A stretch of 64,000 bases of DNA from Acutalibacter sp. 1XD8-33 (GCF_003612555.1 NZ_RAZF01000006.1:111108-175107), one strand, 5' to 3'; counted from the first letter of the stretch, positions 34,163-43,333 are shown. Translations and numbers: made by a program. Notes: generated by a model from the letters alone, not told the origin.

Positions 34163-34239
34163 GCTGGAGCGTTTATCCCATTCTCACACAAAGAGACCGC
34201 AGGTTTACCACTACTTCTTACGATCAGGAGGGCTTCTGT

Positions 34240-35658
34240 ATGGAGCTATTCTACAATCCGAAAAATGCTGTTGTGGGGGATGTAATCCCTTTCTATGACA
34301 ATGGTCAGTTTAAGCCTTTTTATCTCCGGGGGAATCGGGGATATTTTGGCGAAGACTCCTTCGGCGGCTGGACCATGCTTACCACCCAAGACCATCTTCA
34401 CTTTACCGAAACGCCCACAGGCATTCGGGGCGGCACAGGTTCCGTGCTGCTGGTGGACGGAGTGTATCACTTGTTCTACTGCACCTTCAAACAAAATCCC
34501 AAGCGGGAGACGATTTGTCACGCTATCAGCAGGGATCTGAAGGCTTGGGAGCCCATCCCGGAGGACAGCTTCACTGCCGATGGAAAAACATACCAGCTTA
34601 CCGACTGGCGGGATCCTTTTGTCTTTTGGAACGAGGAGGCAGGGGAGTGGTGGATGCTGGTTGCCGCAAAGGAGACCGGCAAAACCGCCCGCACTGGCTG
34701 TACCGCCCTGTGCGCCTCCAAGGACCTGCACAGCTGGGAGTACCGCCCACCCTTCTATGCCCCCCACATGCACATGAGTGCCCACGAGTGCCCAGACCTG
34801 TTCAAAATGGGAGACTGGTACTACCTGATCTATTCCCAGTACACGGACCGCTTCCAGACCTACTACCGCATGAGCAAGAGCCTCTGTGGCCCATGGATTG
34901 CTCCCGCCCGGGACAGCTTTGACACCCGGTGCTTTTATGCGGCCAAGTCTGGCACCGACGGCAAGGATCGTTATCTGTACGGCTGGAACCCCACCCGCCA
35001 CTATAACAACTGGGGCTTCAATCCGCCTATCCACACTGGTTATGACTACAATTCTTTTGACTGGGGCGGGGCAATGATTGTACATAGGCTGGTGCAGAAC
35101 CCCGATGGAACCCTGGCTGTCACGGTTCCGGAGAGCGTGGACAGTGCTCTGCAAATCCCCAACAGCATCCCCATGCAACCCCAGAACGGCCCTTGGACCA
35201 CCGGCGAAGACTGGGCCAAGACGGATAATCCCTGTGGCTATAGCTCCTTGTTGCTGGAAAATCGGGTTCCGGACCTGTGCAAATTGGAAATGGATCTGGT
35301 TTTCTCTGAAACCATTCGGGAGATCGGTGTGGCCGTTCAGGTAGACGAGCAATTCGGGGTGGGCTATTATTTGAGCCTGATGCCTCACAAGGGGCGTTTG
35401 GAGTGGAAGTCTGGTTTGCGGATGTACGATGAAGGTGGCTGGACCTTCCCCTATGACGTGGAGATGGAGCGGCCCATTGAGCTGGCCCCCAACCAGCCCC
35501 ACAAGCTGCGGATCTTCGTCCAGGATACCATCCTCCTTGCCTATCTGGATGATCAGGTGGCCTTAAATACCAGAATGTTTGACTACAGCCGCCAGCGTTT
35601 TGGGCTCTATGCCTCAGACGGCCAGGCGGAGTTCCGAAATATCAGACTATGGACTTAA
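34240..35658 (+). CDS. GH32-like glycoside hydrolase (copy 1)
   Basis: 472-residue intracellular enzyme (no signal peptide) of the five-bladed beta-propeller GH32/GH43-type clan. The three acidic positions of GH32 can be aligned: D14 (VGDVIPFYDNG, replacing the usual NDPNG), R124-D125-P126 (WRDPFVFW) and E183-C184-P185 (ECPDLF). A C-terminal beta-sandwich domain (about 350-472) completes the GH32 plan. Likely substrates are fructosides or related small oligosaccharides. AGGAGGG precedes the ATG at 34240; the upstream open frame crosses the operator and is rejected. It is followed after 13 bp by a paralogue, and both lie upstream of a sugar ABC importer. Confidence 0.82.
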   Translation: MELFYNPKNAVVGDVIPFYDNGQFKPFYLRGNRGYFGEDSFGGWTMLTTQDHLHFTETPTGIRGGTGSVLLVDGVYHLFYCTFKQNPKRETICHAISRDLKAWEPIPEDSFTADGKTYQLTDWRDPFVFWNEEAGEWWMLVAAKETGKTARTGCTALCASKDLHSWEYRPPFYAPHMHMSAHECPDLFKMGDWYYLIYSQYTDRFQTYYRMSKSLCGPWIAPARDSFDTRCFYAAKSGTDGKDRYLYGWNPTRHYNNWGFNPPIHTGYDYNSFDWGGAMIVHRLVQNPDGTLAVTVPESVDSALQIPNSIPMQPQNGPWTTGEDWAKTDNPCGYSSLLLENRVPDLCKLEMDLVFSETIREIGVAVQVDEQFGVGYYLSLMPHKGRLEWKSGLRMYDEGGWTFPYDVEMERPIELAPNQPHKLRIFVQDTILLAYLDDQVALNTRMFDYSRQRFGLYASDGQAEFRNIRLWT

Positions 35659-35671
35659 GGAGGAGAAAACC

Positions 35672-37105
35672 ATGGAATTATTTTACCGTCCTGGAAAAGC
35701 CGTTCTGGGCGATGTGATTCCCTTCTATGACGAGGGAAAATTCAAGCCCTTTTTTCTCAAGCATGCCCGGGGACATGAGGCGGAGGGCCCTGAGTACCGG
35801 ACAGGCTGGTTTATGCTGACCACAGAAGATCACCTCCATTTTGCCGAGCATGATACCGGAATTACCGGCGGCACAGGCTCCGTGATCAAGGTGGACGGCC
35901 TCTACCATTTGTTCTACTGCACCTTTGAGGATAATCCCCGGCGGCAGTATGTTCGCCATGCCACCAGCCCGGACCTGGACAGGTGGACCACGCTGGAGGA
36001 GGTTCTTCCTCCGGATGGAAAGATCTACGACCTGGCTGAGTGGCGGGATCCCTTTGTCTTCTGGAATGAGGAGGCAGGGGAATGGTGGATGATTTTGGCC
36101 TCGGCTGTGATAGGAAAAACAGAGCGCCGGGCCTGCGTGGGTCTCTGCGTTTCCAAGGACCTGCACAGCTGGGAATATCGTGAACCTTTCTATGCCCCTA
36201 TGGCGGCGGGAGGAGCCTGCGAGTGTCCGGACCTGTTCAAAATAGGGGACTGGTACTATCTGGTTTACTCCAACTACTGCGACCGCTTCCAGACCATGTA
36301 CCGCATGAGTAAGTCCCTGACTGGTCCTTGGACTGCGCCGGTGAAGGATGACGCCTTTGATACCTGCGCCTATTATGCCGCCAAAACCGGCACCGATGGA
36401 GTTAACCGCTATATCTATGGCTGGAATCCTACCAAGGAGCTTCCAAAAAAGACCTTTAATCCCAGCAACCGAATCAGCCAGGACTGCTGTTCCTGGGATT
36501 GGGGCGGTAATCTGGTGGTACACCAGGTGCTGCAAAATGAGGATGGAACTTTGCGCGTGGTGCCGGAGCCTCATGTGGACGCTGCCCTGAAAACCAAGAA
36601 TCCTCTTGCGGTGGAGCCTATGATAGGCAGTTGTGAGGCAGCGGGGGGTCAAGTGAAGCTCAGCGCCCGGGAAGGGTTCGCGGGAGCGCTTCTCGGCCAG
36701 GTGCCCGCTTGCTGCAAGCTGGAGGCCCAGGTGGAGTTTACCCCGGAAACCCGGCGCTTCGGAATTGCCCTGCAAGTGGACGAGAACTTCGACGCCGGAT
36801 ATTACCTGTACCTGGAGCCCGCCAGAGAGCGGTTGGAGTATGTGTCTGGCATCCGCTTCTGGGGCGAGGATGGGGAAGGCGGCAAGATGTTCCCCTATGC
36901 GGTGGAGCTGGAGCGGCCCATTCATCTGGAGCCCGGAAAGAAATATTCTATCAAGGTATTCGTAGATGGCACTGTGCTGGTGGTGTATGTGGGGGACCAA
37001 ATCGCCATGAATGCCAGAATGTACGACTATAAAGACCGGCGCTTCGGTTTATTTGTTATAGATGGCCAGGCGGAATTCACCGATCTGGCGCTCTATACGG
37101 AATAG
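35672..37105 (+). CDS. GH32-like glycoside hydrolase (copy 2, tandem paralogue)
   Basis: 477-residue paralogue of the preceding gene with the same plan: D14 (LGDVIPFYDEG), R125-D126 (WRDPFVFW), E184-C185-P186 (ECPDLFK) and a C-terminal beta-sandwich. The two start almost identically (MELFY.P..AV.GDVIPFYD) but diverge elsewhere, so this is an old duplication and the two probably differ in linkage or chain-length preference. AAGGAGGAG precedes the ATG. No secretion signal is present, so the substrate must be imported, plausibly by the ABC system downstream of repeat G. Confidence 0.82.
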   Translation: MELFYRPGKAVLGDVIPFYDEGKFKPFFLKHARGHEAEGPEYRTGWFMLTTEDHLHFAEHDTGITGGTGSVIKVDGLYHLFYCTFEDNPRRQYVRHATSPDLDRWTTLEEVLPPDGKIYDLAEWRDPFVFWNEEAGEWWMILASAVIGKTERRACVGLCVSKDLHSWEYREPFYAPMAAGGACECPDLFKIGDWYYLVYSNYCDRFQTMYRMSKSLTGPWTAPVKDDAFDTCAYYAAKTGTDGVNRYIYGWNPTKELPKKTFNPSNRISQDCCSWDWGGNLVVHQVLQNEDGTLRVVPEPHVDAALKTKNPLAVEPMIGSCEAAGGQVKLSAREGFAGALLGQVPACCKLEAQVEFTPETRRFGIALQVDENFDAGYYLYLEPARERLEYVSGIRFWGEDGEGGKMFPYAVELERPIHLEPGKKYSIKVFVDGTVLVVYVGDQIAMNARMYDYKDRRFGLFVIDGQAEFTDLALYTE

Positions 37106-37147
37106 GCGGGAAATCAGAGTTGTTCGGTTACTTACGGGAAAAGTTTT

Positions 37148-37464
37148 GGAGTAATGGAAGGCTTCCGGCACACCGCGCCAAGCGGGGCGAAATGCGCAGG
37201 CTTAGGTTTCGCGGTAGTGTCAAAAAGATAGACACTCGCGCGGCTCAGTCGGGTCAGAACGAGAGTTCATACCTACATGAACTCTTCGCCACTGGCGATT
37301 TTCCCCGTCCCTTGACCGCGCAATGTGTTTGGCTTTATCGCACTCAGCCAGCCAGGGTAAAAGTTTTTGATCAAACTTTTTTCAAAAAGTTTGCGAGGTG
37401 TGGAGCAGAGCTGCACGACCTTTGCCGTAGCCGCGCCCTTTGCGGCGGAGGCCTTCTACCACAC
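37148..37464. repeat. Mosaic intergenic repeat, copy G
   Basis: Separates the glycosidase pair from the sugar ABC genes. The left end is GGAGTAATGGAAGGCTTCCG; the right end read in reverse is GGTAGAAGGCCTCCGCCGC. Inside are GAGTTCAT / ATGAACTC, TTTATCGCACTCAGCCAGCC, AGGGTAAAAGTTT and the stem CAAACTTTTTTCAAAAAGTTTG. No gene is seen. As these hairpins can stop or stabilise transcripts, the repeat may uncouple the two halves of the locus. Confidence 0.78.
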
Positions 37465-37573
37465 AAAAACTCTTCTATATATAAATCGAAAGCCAGGGCC
37501 CTGGCTTTGAAGCAAATCAGTAATTTGCTTCATTCCTCATTGTAAGACCCCATAGAGAAAGGATTGATCCACA

Positions 37574-38500
37574 ATGGATGGCGGCAAACAAAGAAAGTGG
37601 ACCCTGCAAAAGGTGTTGGGCAGCTGGCAGCTCTATGTGCTATTGCTTCCGGCGGTGATCTGGCTGGTTTTATTCGCCTATTACCCCATGTATGGATTGC
37701 TTATCGCCTTTAAGGACTTCAAGGGCAGAATGGGCATATTGGGCAGCCCCTGGGCAGAACCGCTTTTCAAGCATTTTGAGACGTTTTTCAGCACCAGCAT
37801 CGCGGTAAACGCCATCTGGAATACGGTGGCCATCAGCGTGCTGACCTTACTGGTGGGGTTCCCGGTGCCGGTAATCTTCGCCTTGCTGCTGAACCAGATC
37901 AGGCACACGAAAGTCCGCAAGGCTGTGCAGACGATCTCCTATGCTCCCTACTTCCTGTCTACGGTGGTGATTGTGAGTATTATCTCCATGCTCTTTTCCG
38001 CCAACGGTCTGGTCAATGGTGTTGTCACTTCCACTGGGGAAAAAGAGATCTTTTTCACCAGTCAGCCGGAGTGGTTCCGTCCCTTGTATATTGGGTCCTC
38101 GGTGTGGCAGAGCATGGGCTTCAATGCCATCATCTACATTGCCGCCCTGGTGGGAATCAGTCCAGAGTATTATGAGGCGGCCATTGTGGATGGCGCCACC
38201 CGTTTCCAGCGGATTATGCGCATCGACCTACCCCTGATTCTGCCCACGGTAATCTTGATGCTGATTTTGAACGTAGGCAACATTATGAATGTTGGCTATG
38301 AAAAGGCGTTCCTGATGCAGAATAGTATGAATACCACGGTGAGCGAACTCATCTCTACCTATGTTTACAAGGTAGGCCTTCAGCAGGCCCAGTACAGTTT
38401 TGCCACGGCGGTGGGGCTTTTCAATTCGGTGGTCAACTTCATCCTGCTGGTTATTGTGAATTTCGTCTCCAAGAAATTCAGCGACATCAGCATATTCTAA
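37574..38500 (+). CDS. Sugar ABC transporter permease (LplB/UgpA type)
   Basis: 308-residue inner-membrane permease of the CUT1 class. Six hydrophobic segments are visible. The ATPase-docking EAA loop reads EYYEAAIVDGATRFQRIMRIDLPLI in part (about 210-235). The N-terminal WQLYVLLLPAVIWLVLFAYYP is typical of LplB/YteP-like proteins. GAAAGGA precedes the ATG. It is followed directly (15 bp) by the partner permease and then a lipoprotein binding protein. No ATP-binding subunit is encoded here; CUT1 systems of this branch usually share an MsmX-type ATPase. Confidence 0.93.
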   Translation: MDGGKQRKWTLQKVLGSWQLYVLLLPAVIWLVLFAYYPMYGLLIAFKDFKGRMGILGSPWAEPLFKHFETFFSTSIAVNAIWNTVAISVLTLLVGFPVPVIFALLLNQIRHTKVRKAVQTISYAPYFLSTVVIVSIISMLFSANGLVNGVVTSTGEKEIFFTSQPEWFRPLYIGSSVWQSMGFNAIIYIAALVGISPEYYEAAIVDGATRFQRIMRIDLPLILPTVILMLILNVGNIMNVGYEKAFLMQNSMNTTVSELISTYVYKVGLQQAQYSFATAVGLFNSVVNFILLVIVNFVSKKFSDISIF

Positions 38501-38515
38501 TTGGGGGGAGTAAGC

Positions 38516-39424
38516 ATGAAAAGCATCGCGAAGAAGAAGGGCCCCATTCGCCAGAGCGCTGGGGACCGTACCTTTACCATTGTGAATACCATTATTATGG
38601 GGCTGATTACCATTGTGATTGTCTATCCGCTTTGGTATGTGCTGGTGGCCTCCCTGACGGATCCGGTCATCGTCAACTCCGGCAAGCTCCTTCTGTATCC
38701 GGAGTCCTTCTATACCCAGGGCTATTCCCGCGCTTTTTCTTATGGCCCCTTGTGGACCGGCTATAAAAACACCCTAGTCTATACGGTGGTGGGTACGGCT
38801 ATCGCCCTTCTATGCACCATTCCGGCGGGCTATGCCCTTTCCCGGATGGACCTGCCTGGCCGGCGGGGAATTATGTTCCTGTTCACCTTTACCATGTTCT
38901 TTAACGGCGGCATCATCCCTCTATACCTGGTGGTCCAGAACCTGCATATCTATGATACGATCTGGGCCGTTGTGCTGCCAGTGGCTGTGTCCGCTTATAA
39001 CCTCATCGTATGCCGCTCGTTCTTTGAGTCCGGCATCCCTGTGGAAATGTTAGAGGCCGCGAAGATCGACGGCTGCGACGACTTCACCTTCTTCTTCCAG
39101 TTCGTGATCCCGCTGTCCTCTACCATCATTGCCGTGATGTGCCTGTTCTATGCCACTGCCCTGTGGAATATGTTCTTTAATCCCCTGATGTTCCTCTCCG
39201 GCAAAGATAAAATGCCTTTGCAGGTAGTTCTGCGGGACTTGGTGCTCACCAACCAGGCCAGCACCATCACCAGCAGCGCGGAGGAAATTGCCATGAGGCA
39301 GAAATTGGCGGAACAGTTGAAATATTGTATCGTTGTACTGGCCGCCGCGCCGCTGCTCATCGTGTATCCTTTCCTGCAAAAGTACTTTGCGCAGGGAGTC
39401 ATGCTGGGTGCGGTGAAAGGCTAG
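38516..39424 (+). CDS. Sugar ABC transporter permease (LplC/YtcP type)
   Basis: 302-residue second permease of the CUT1 importer with six hydrophobic segments and an EAA loop (VEMLEAAKIDGCDDFTFFFQ). The N-terminus (TFTIVNTIIMGLITIVIVYPLWYVLVASLTD region) and the C-terminal end YFAQGVMLGAVKG are the hallmark of the YtcP/LplC group. GGGGGGAG lies before the ATG at 38516. It forms the membrane channel with the preceding permease. Confidence 0.93.
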   Translation: MKSIAKKKGPIRQSAGDRTFTIVNTIIMGLITIVIVYPLWYVLVASLTDPVIVNSGKLLLYPESFYTQGYSRAFSYGPLWTGYKNTLVYTVVGTAIALLCTIPAGYALSRMDLPGRRGIMFLFTFTMFFNGGIIPLYLVVQNLHIYDTIWAVVLPVAVSAYNLIVCRSFFESGIPVEMLEAAKIDGCDDFTFFFQFVIPLSSTIIAVMCLFYATALWNMFFNPLMFLSGKDKMPLQVVLRDLVLTNQASTITSSAEEIAMRQKLAEQLKYCIVVLAAAPLLIVYPFLQKYFAQGVMLGAVKG

Positions 39425-39470
39425 TATGAAGATAAATTTTTAGAAGGTAAAATCAAAGGAGGAAACGAAA

Positions 39471-41321
39471 ATGACAAAACGCATTCTGGCGCTGGTTCTG
39501 GCGCTGTGCCTGACGCTGTCCTTGGCGGCCTGCGGCGGTGGAAACGAAAGCTCTTCCACTAGCAGTGCGTCCAGCGAGAACGGTTCCAGCAGCTCCCAGG
39601 CGGAGGACTCCTCCACCGGCGGGGACGAGAGCGCCGCCGGCGGGGAGACCGCCCAGTATCCCGGGCTCACCGAGAAGGAGCAGGAGGCCGTGGACGCCGG
39701 CCTGCTGAAGCTGGACGGCTCCACTCCCATCATCACCGATCCCGACGCCTTTGAGGAGAAGTACGGCAAGATCAGCATGTTCGTCCACTACACCGGCAGC
39801 CGTACCCGGGGCGTGGAGGAGCTGGAGATCGTGAAGCAGTTGGAAGAGCTCACCGGCATCCGCTTCGAGTGGGACGACGTGCCCTTCGACGGCGTGGCCG
39901 AGAAGATCAACCTGATGCTCTCTTCCGGCACCGATTTGCCCGATGCCTTCTGGAACTTCCAAGACGGCCTCTCCGGCAACTTCGCCGTGCAGTACTCCGA
40001 TCAGGACGTGTTCATGCCCACCGAGGACATGATCGAGAACTACATGCCCGCCTACAAGGAGCTGCTGGACAGCAAGCCCGAGTACCGGGTGGAGTGCACC
40101 GCTCCCGACGGCCACATCTATGGCTTCCCCTATGTGGAGGAGATGTTCGGCCTGGTGCTGACCCCTGGCCCCTTCGTCATCAACGTGGACTGGCTGAAGA
40201 AGGTCAACAAGGAGATGCCCACCACGGTTGACGAGTGGGTGGACTGCCTGAAGGCTTTCCGCGACGCCGGCGACCTGAACGGCAACGGCAAGGCGGACGA
40301 GGTTCCCCTGGCCACCCAGTTCGGCCAGCACGACACCTTCGGCTCCAACGACATCTTCTACCGCTTTACCGGCTGCTTCGGCCAGGCGGACTCCTACTGC
40401 GGTGGCAACAAGTACGCGGACCATCTGGCCCTGGACGACAGCGGCAAGGTGATCTTCACCGCTACCGACGACGCTTTCCGCAAGACCGCCGAGCTCTTCC
40501 ACACGCTCTATGAAGAGAATCTGATTTGGAATGGCGCCTTTGAGGCGGATTCCAGCCTGTACTTTGAGAACTCTCTGCTGAAAGAGGACGTGGCTGTGGT
40601 GGGTTCCTACAGCACCTGGGGCGGCGAGGCCTCCATCAATAACATCGACGTGCGCAACCAGTACGATCCCATGCCCCGCCTGACCGGAGAGAACGGCAAG
40701 GGCGGCTTCCGCCTGAACTATTCCGAGCTTCAGGATAGCTCCAACACCGCTATCACTACCACCTGTGAATTCCCCCATGCCATCGCCGTGATGCTGGAAG
40801 TGATTGCCAAGGATCCCAAGCTCACCGTTACCTGTAACTGGGGCACCGCTGGTTCTGTATTCATTGAGGAAGAGGACGGCTATCTCACTAAGCCCAAGGA
40901 TGAGAACGGCAACCACATTCCCCAGGGCGAATTCGCTGACGGCGTAAACAGCCCCCGCGAGAACACGACCCCCTGCCGTGGCTCCTTTATCATCAAGGAT
41001 GCCTACTTCGACACCGTTGTAGACTATGACGCGCCCACTCTGCTGGACGGTCAGAAGGCCAACGGCAAGGAGGAGATCCTCAGCGATTACGAGAACAATG
41101 TGATCCCCAAGGTGCTGACCACTGTGGAGGAGGCTTCCCGTCTGTCCCAGATTCAGCCCACCATCTCTGACATCGTGGACCGCTATGTGGTAGACTGGAC
41201 CCTGAACGGCGTGACCGACGAGTCCTGGGAGAGCTATAAGAACGAGCTCGCCGGCGCCGGCATGGAGGACCTGATCTCCCTGTGGCAGACCGCTGTGGAT
41301 CGGGCAAAGGCCAACTCCTGA
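39471..41321 (+). CDS. Extracellular sugar-binding lipoprotein (LipO/type 2 SBP)
   Basis: 616-residue solute-binding lipoprotein. The signal peptide ends in LSLAAC with lipidated C21, followed by a Ser/Glu-rich linker (GGGNESSSTSSASSENGSSS). The long type 2 binding domain, over 550 residues, is typical of LipO/YtcQ proteins paired with LplB/LplC permeases and binding oligosaccharides. AAAGGAGG precedes the ATG. It is the last gene of the importer, and a hairpin at 41443-41483 ends the transcript. It uses noticeably more GCC/GGC-type preferred codons than its neighbours, consistent with high expression. Confidence 0.93.
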   Translation: MTKRILALVLALCLTLSLAACGGGNESSSTSSASSENGSSSSQAEDSSTGGDESAAGGETAQYPGLTEKEQEAVDAGLLKLDGSTPIITDPDAFEEKYGKISMFVHYTGSRTRGVEELEIVKQLEELTGIRFEWDDVPFDGVAEKINLMLSSGTDLPDAFWNFQDGLSGNFAVQYSDQDVFMPTEDMIENYMPAYKELLDSKPEYRVECTAPDGHIYGFPYVEEMFGLVLTPGPFVINVDWLKKVNKEMPTTVDEWVDCLKAFRDAGDLNGNGKADEVPLATQFGQHDTFGSNDIFYRFTGCFGQADSYCGGNKYADHLALDDSGKVIFTATDDAFRKTAELFHTLYEENLIWNGAFEADSSLYFENSLLKEDVAVVGSYSTWGGEASINNIDVRNQYDPMPRLTGENGKGGFRLNYSELQDSSNTAITTTCEFPHAIAVMLEVIAKDPKLTVTCNWGTAGSVFIEEEDGYLTKPKDENGNHIPQGEFADGVNSPRENTTPCRGSFIIKDAYFDTVVDYDAPTLLDGQKANGKEEILSDYENNVIPKVLTTVEEASRLSQIQPTISDIVDRYVVDWTLNGVTDESWESYKNELAGAGMEDLISLWQTAVDRAKANS

Positions 41322-41442
41322 TCTGTATAGTTTAAAAAAGGTCAAAGGACTATTTTGAACCAGGTAGCACAGCTACTAAACTTAAAAATCAGCTAAGCTG
41401 AATTTCAAGTTTATTCACTGTAGTAGTCCGTACAATGAATTC

Positions 41443-41483
41443 AAAGAGGTTGCGGCAAGGGATAGTTTTGCCGCAGCCTCTTT
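41443..41483 (+). terminator. Terminator after the sugar importer
   Basis: AAAGAGGTTGCGGCAA pairs with TTGCCGCAGCCTCTTT (one G-T type mismatch) around an 8-base loop. The gap 41322-41672 otherwise contains only leader sequence and the next promoter. Confidence 0.75.
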
Positions 41484-41613
41484 CAGCGTTCTGGCAGAAA
41501 CCTTGGAGTAGCGCTTGCCACAGAACCATGGAAACGACCTCTAAAAAAGTACACAAAATATCAGAGAGTCTATAACAGAAAAGTAGGAATGAAAGAAAAT
41601 TCATGAATAGACC

Positions 41614-41642
41614 TTGACAATGCATATTTATGCGGATATAAT
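41614..41642 (+). promoter_or_regulatory. Consensus promoter of the amino-acid importer, with palindrome in the spacer
   Basis: TTGACA (41614-41619) and TATAAT (41637-41642) are both perfect, 17 bp apart. The spacer holds the inverted repeat GCATATTTATGC (41622-41633). A regulator bound there would sit between the two hexamers. Confidence 0.85.
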
Positions 41643-41672
41643 GTATACCAAATAAAAAAGAAAGAAGTGCAG

Positions 41673-42563
41673 ATGAGTATGAAGATGAAAAAAGTGATCG
41701 CTCTTACCCTAGCTCTGTGCCTGATGCTTGCCGCTCTCGCGGCCTGCGGCGATGGCGGAAAGTCTGACAGCGGGAATGTCCTGAAGGTAGCCACCAGCCC
41801 CGACTTTGCCCCCATGGCCTTTGTGGACACCAGTAAGTCGGGCCAGGACCAGTATGTTGGCTTTGACATGATGCTGGCCAAGTACATTGCCGAAGAGATG
41901 GGGAAGGAGCTGGTGATTATGCCCATGAGCTTTGAGGCATGCACCACCGCTGTGAGCATGGGTACGGTGGATATGGCCATCTCCGGCTTCTCCTGGCGGG
42001 AGGACCGGGAGGAGGGCTTCAACCTCTCTGATTTCTATTATCCCGGCGACAACGAGAGCGACCAGGTAGTGATTACCCTGAAGGAGAACGAGGGCAAGTT
42101 TTCCTCTCCGGAGGACTTTAATGGCGTGAAGGTGGGGGCTCAGACCGGCTCTCTGCAGGAGTCTCTATGCCAGGAGCAGCTGCCCGACTGTGAGCTGGTC
42201 ACCATTGGCGAACTGGGTACTGGCCTTTTGCAGCTGAAAAACGGCGACTTTGAGGCCATGGCTGTGGCGAAGGGCCAGGCTGACGTATTCATGTCCAACG
42301 ACCCAGCTGTGGCCCTATCCGGTTTTCAGTTCGAAGTAGACGAAAAGTATACCGCCAATGTAGTTGTCATGAAGAAGGGCGCGGATGACTTGACCCAGGA
42401 GGTTAACGGCATCCTTAAGAAAGCCTACGATTCCAACGTGTATGGCGATTGGTACGAAGAGGCCAAAGAGCTGGCGATGAGCGCTACCGCCAACGAAGTC
42501 ACGTATGACGACGAAGGCAATGCCCCCGCAGGGGATGAGTCCTCTTCTCAAGAAGAGGAGTAA
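41673..42563 (+). CDS. Amino-acid-binding lipoprotein (ABC importer)
   Basis: 296-residue polar amino-acid binding protein (SBP_bac_3 family). The signal peptide ends in ALAAC with lipidated C25. The ligand domain contains ATSPDFAPMAFVDTSKSG, YVGFDMMLAKYIAEEMGKEL and GVKVGAQTGSLQESL, the classic glutamine/cystine-type pattern. ATG at 41673 is used; the ribosome-binding site (AGAAAGAAG) is weak, and ATGs follow at 41679 and 41685. The gene is first in a permease-ATPase operon. A role in uptake of cystine, glutamine or a dipeptide-like compound is possible; the substrate is not fixed by sequence. Confidence 0.92.
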   Translation: MSMKMKKVIALTLALCLMLAALAACGDGGKSDSGNVLKVATSPDFAPMAFVDTSKSGQDQYVGFDMMLAKYIAEEMGKELVIMPMSFEACTTAVSMGTVDMAISGFSWREDREEGFNLSDFYYPGDNESDQVVITLKENEGKFSSPEDFNGVKVGAQTGSLQESLCQEQLPDCELVTIGELGTGLLQLKNGDFEAMAVAKGQADVFMSNDPAVALSGFQFEVDEKYTANVVVMKKGADDLTQEVNGILKKAYDSNVYGDWYEEAKELAMSATANEVTYDDEGNAPAGDESSSQEEE

Positions 42564-42643
42564 CTGAAAAAGCATACTGTTCCAGGGGACCCGCCCGGCT
42601 ATGGGCGGGTTTCGCAGTATCAGAAAAATGGAGGGAGTAAAGA

Positions 42644-43333
42644 ATGGATCTATCGTTGTTAGGGCCAAATATCATCCGGCTGCTGCGGGATTATTGGCAG
42701 GTGTTTTTGCTGGAGGGCGTGGTCAACACCCTGAAGCTGACGGCGATCGCGGTGCTGTTCGGCGTAATCTTGGGCACGCTGGTGGCTATGGCAAAGATGT
42801 GCCGGTTTAAGATCGTGCGCTTTCTCATCGGCGTCTATATTGAGGTGATACGGGGCACGCCTATCCTTTTGCAGCTGTACATATTTTACTTCGTGCTGCC
42901 CCAGCTGTTGCCCTTTCTGGCGCTGTCGCCCTTCATGTGGGTAGCGCTGGCCCTATGCATTAACTCCTCTGCCTATGTGTCAGAGGTGATACGAGCGGGC
43001 ATCCAGGCCGTGGACAAGGGCCAAACCGAAGCTGCCCGAAGCCTGGGGCTTTCCGGCCGGCAGACCATGCTGCGTATTGTTTTGCCCCAGGCGGTGCGGA
43101 ATATTCTGCCTGCCCTGGGCAATGAATTTATCATGATGCTCAAGGAAACCTCTCTGGCCTCCACATTCTTCCTAGGGGACCTGATGACTTCCTATCTGCT
43201 GGTGGGCGGCGCCACTTACCTGCGCTTTGAGGCCCTTATCATTGTGGGTGTAATCTATCTGTGCCTGACCTTCCCGCTGAGCAAGGTTGTGGCCGCGTTT
43301 GAAAGGAGGATGGCTCATGGAACAGCGGACTGA
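42644..43333 (+). CDS. Amino-acid ABC transporter permease
   Basis: 229-residue HisM/GlnP-type permease with about five hydrophobic segments. The characteristic loop is [20 protein letters not shown] followed by [17 protein letters not shown], which docks the ATPase. GGAGGG lies 8 bp before the ATG. The last 17 bp overlap the ATPase gene in another frame. It presumably works as a homodimer, since only one permease gene is present. Confidence 0.94.
   Translation: MDLSLLGPNIIRLLRDYWQVFLLEGVVNTLKLTAIAVLFGVILGTLVAMAKMCRFKIVRFLIGVYIEVIRGTPILLQLYIFYFVLPQLLPFLALSPFMWVALALCINSSAYVSEVIRAGIQAVDKGQTEAARSLGLSGRQTMLRIVLPQAVRNILPALGNEFIMMLKETSLASTFFLGDLMTSYLLVGGATYLRFEALIIVGVIYLCLTFPLSKVVAAFERRMAHGTAD

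Noticed and set aside
34042..34239. Extended N-terminus of the first GH32-like enzyme
   Set aside because: The extension reads through the palindromic operator and leader. AGGAGGG precedes the ATG at 34240, and the tandem paralogue starts at the same residue.
6560..37464. CRISPR array
   Set aside because: The repeats are long, dispersed over 30 kb, variable and hairpin-rich. There are no regularly spaced identical repeats and no cas genes.
39453..41345. 630-codon minus-strand frame through the sugar-binding lipoprotein
   Set aside because: Antisense shadow of a highly biased coding sequence; low-complexity Gly/Val/His composition and no ribosome-binding site.
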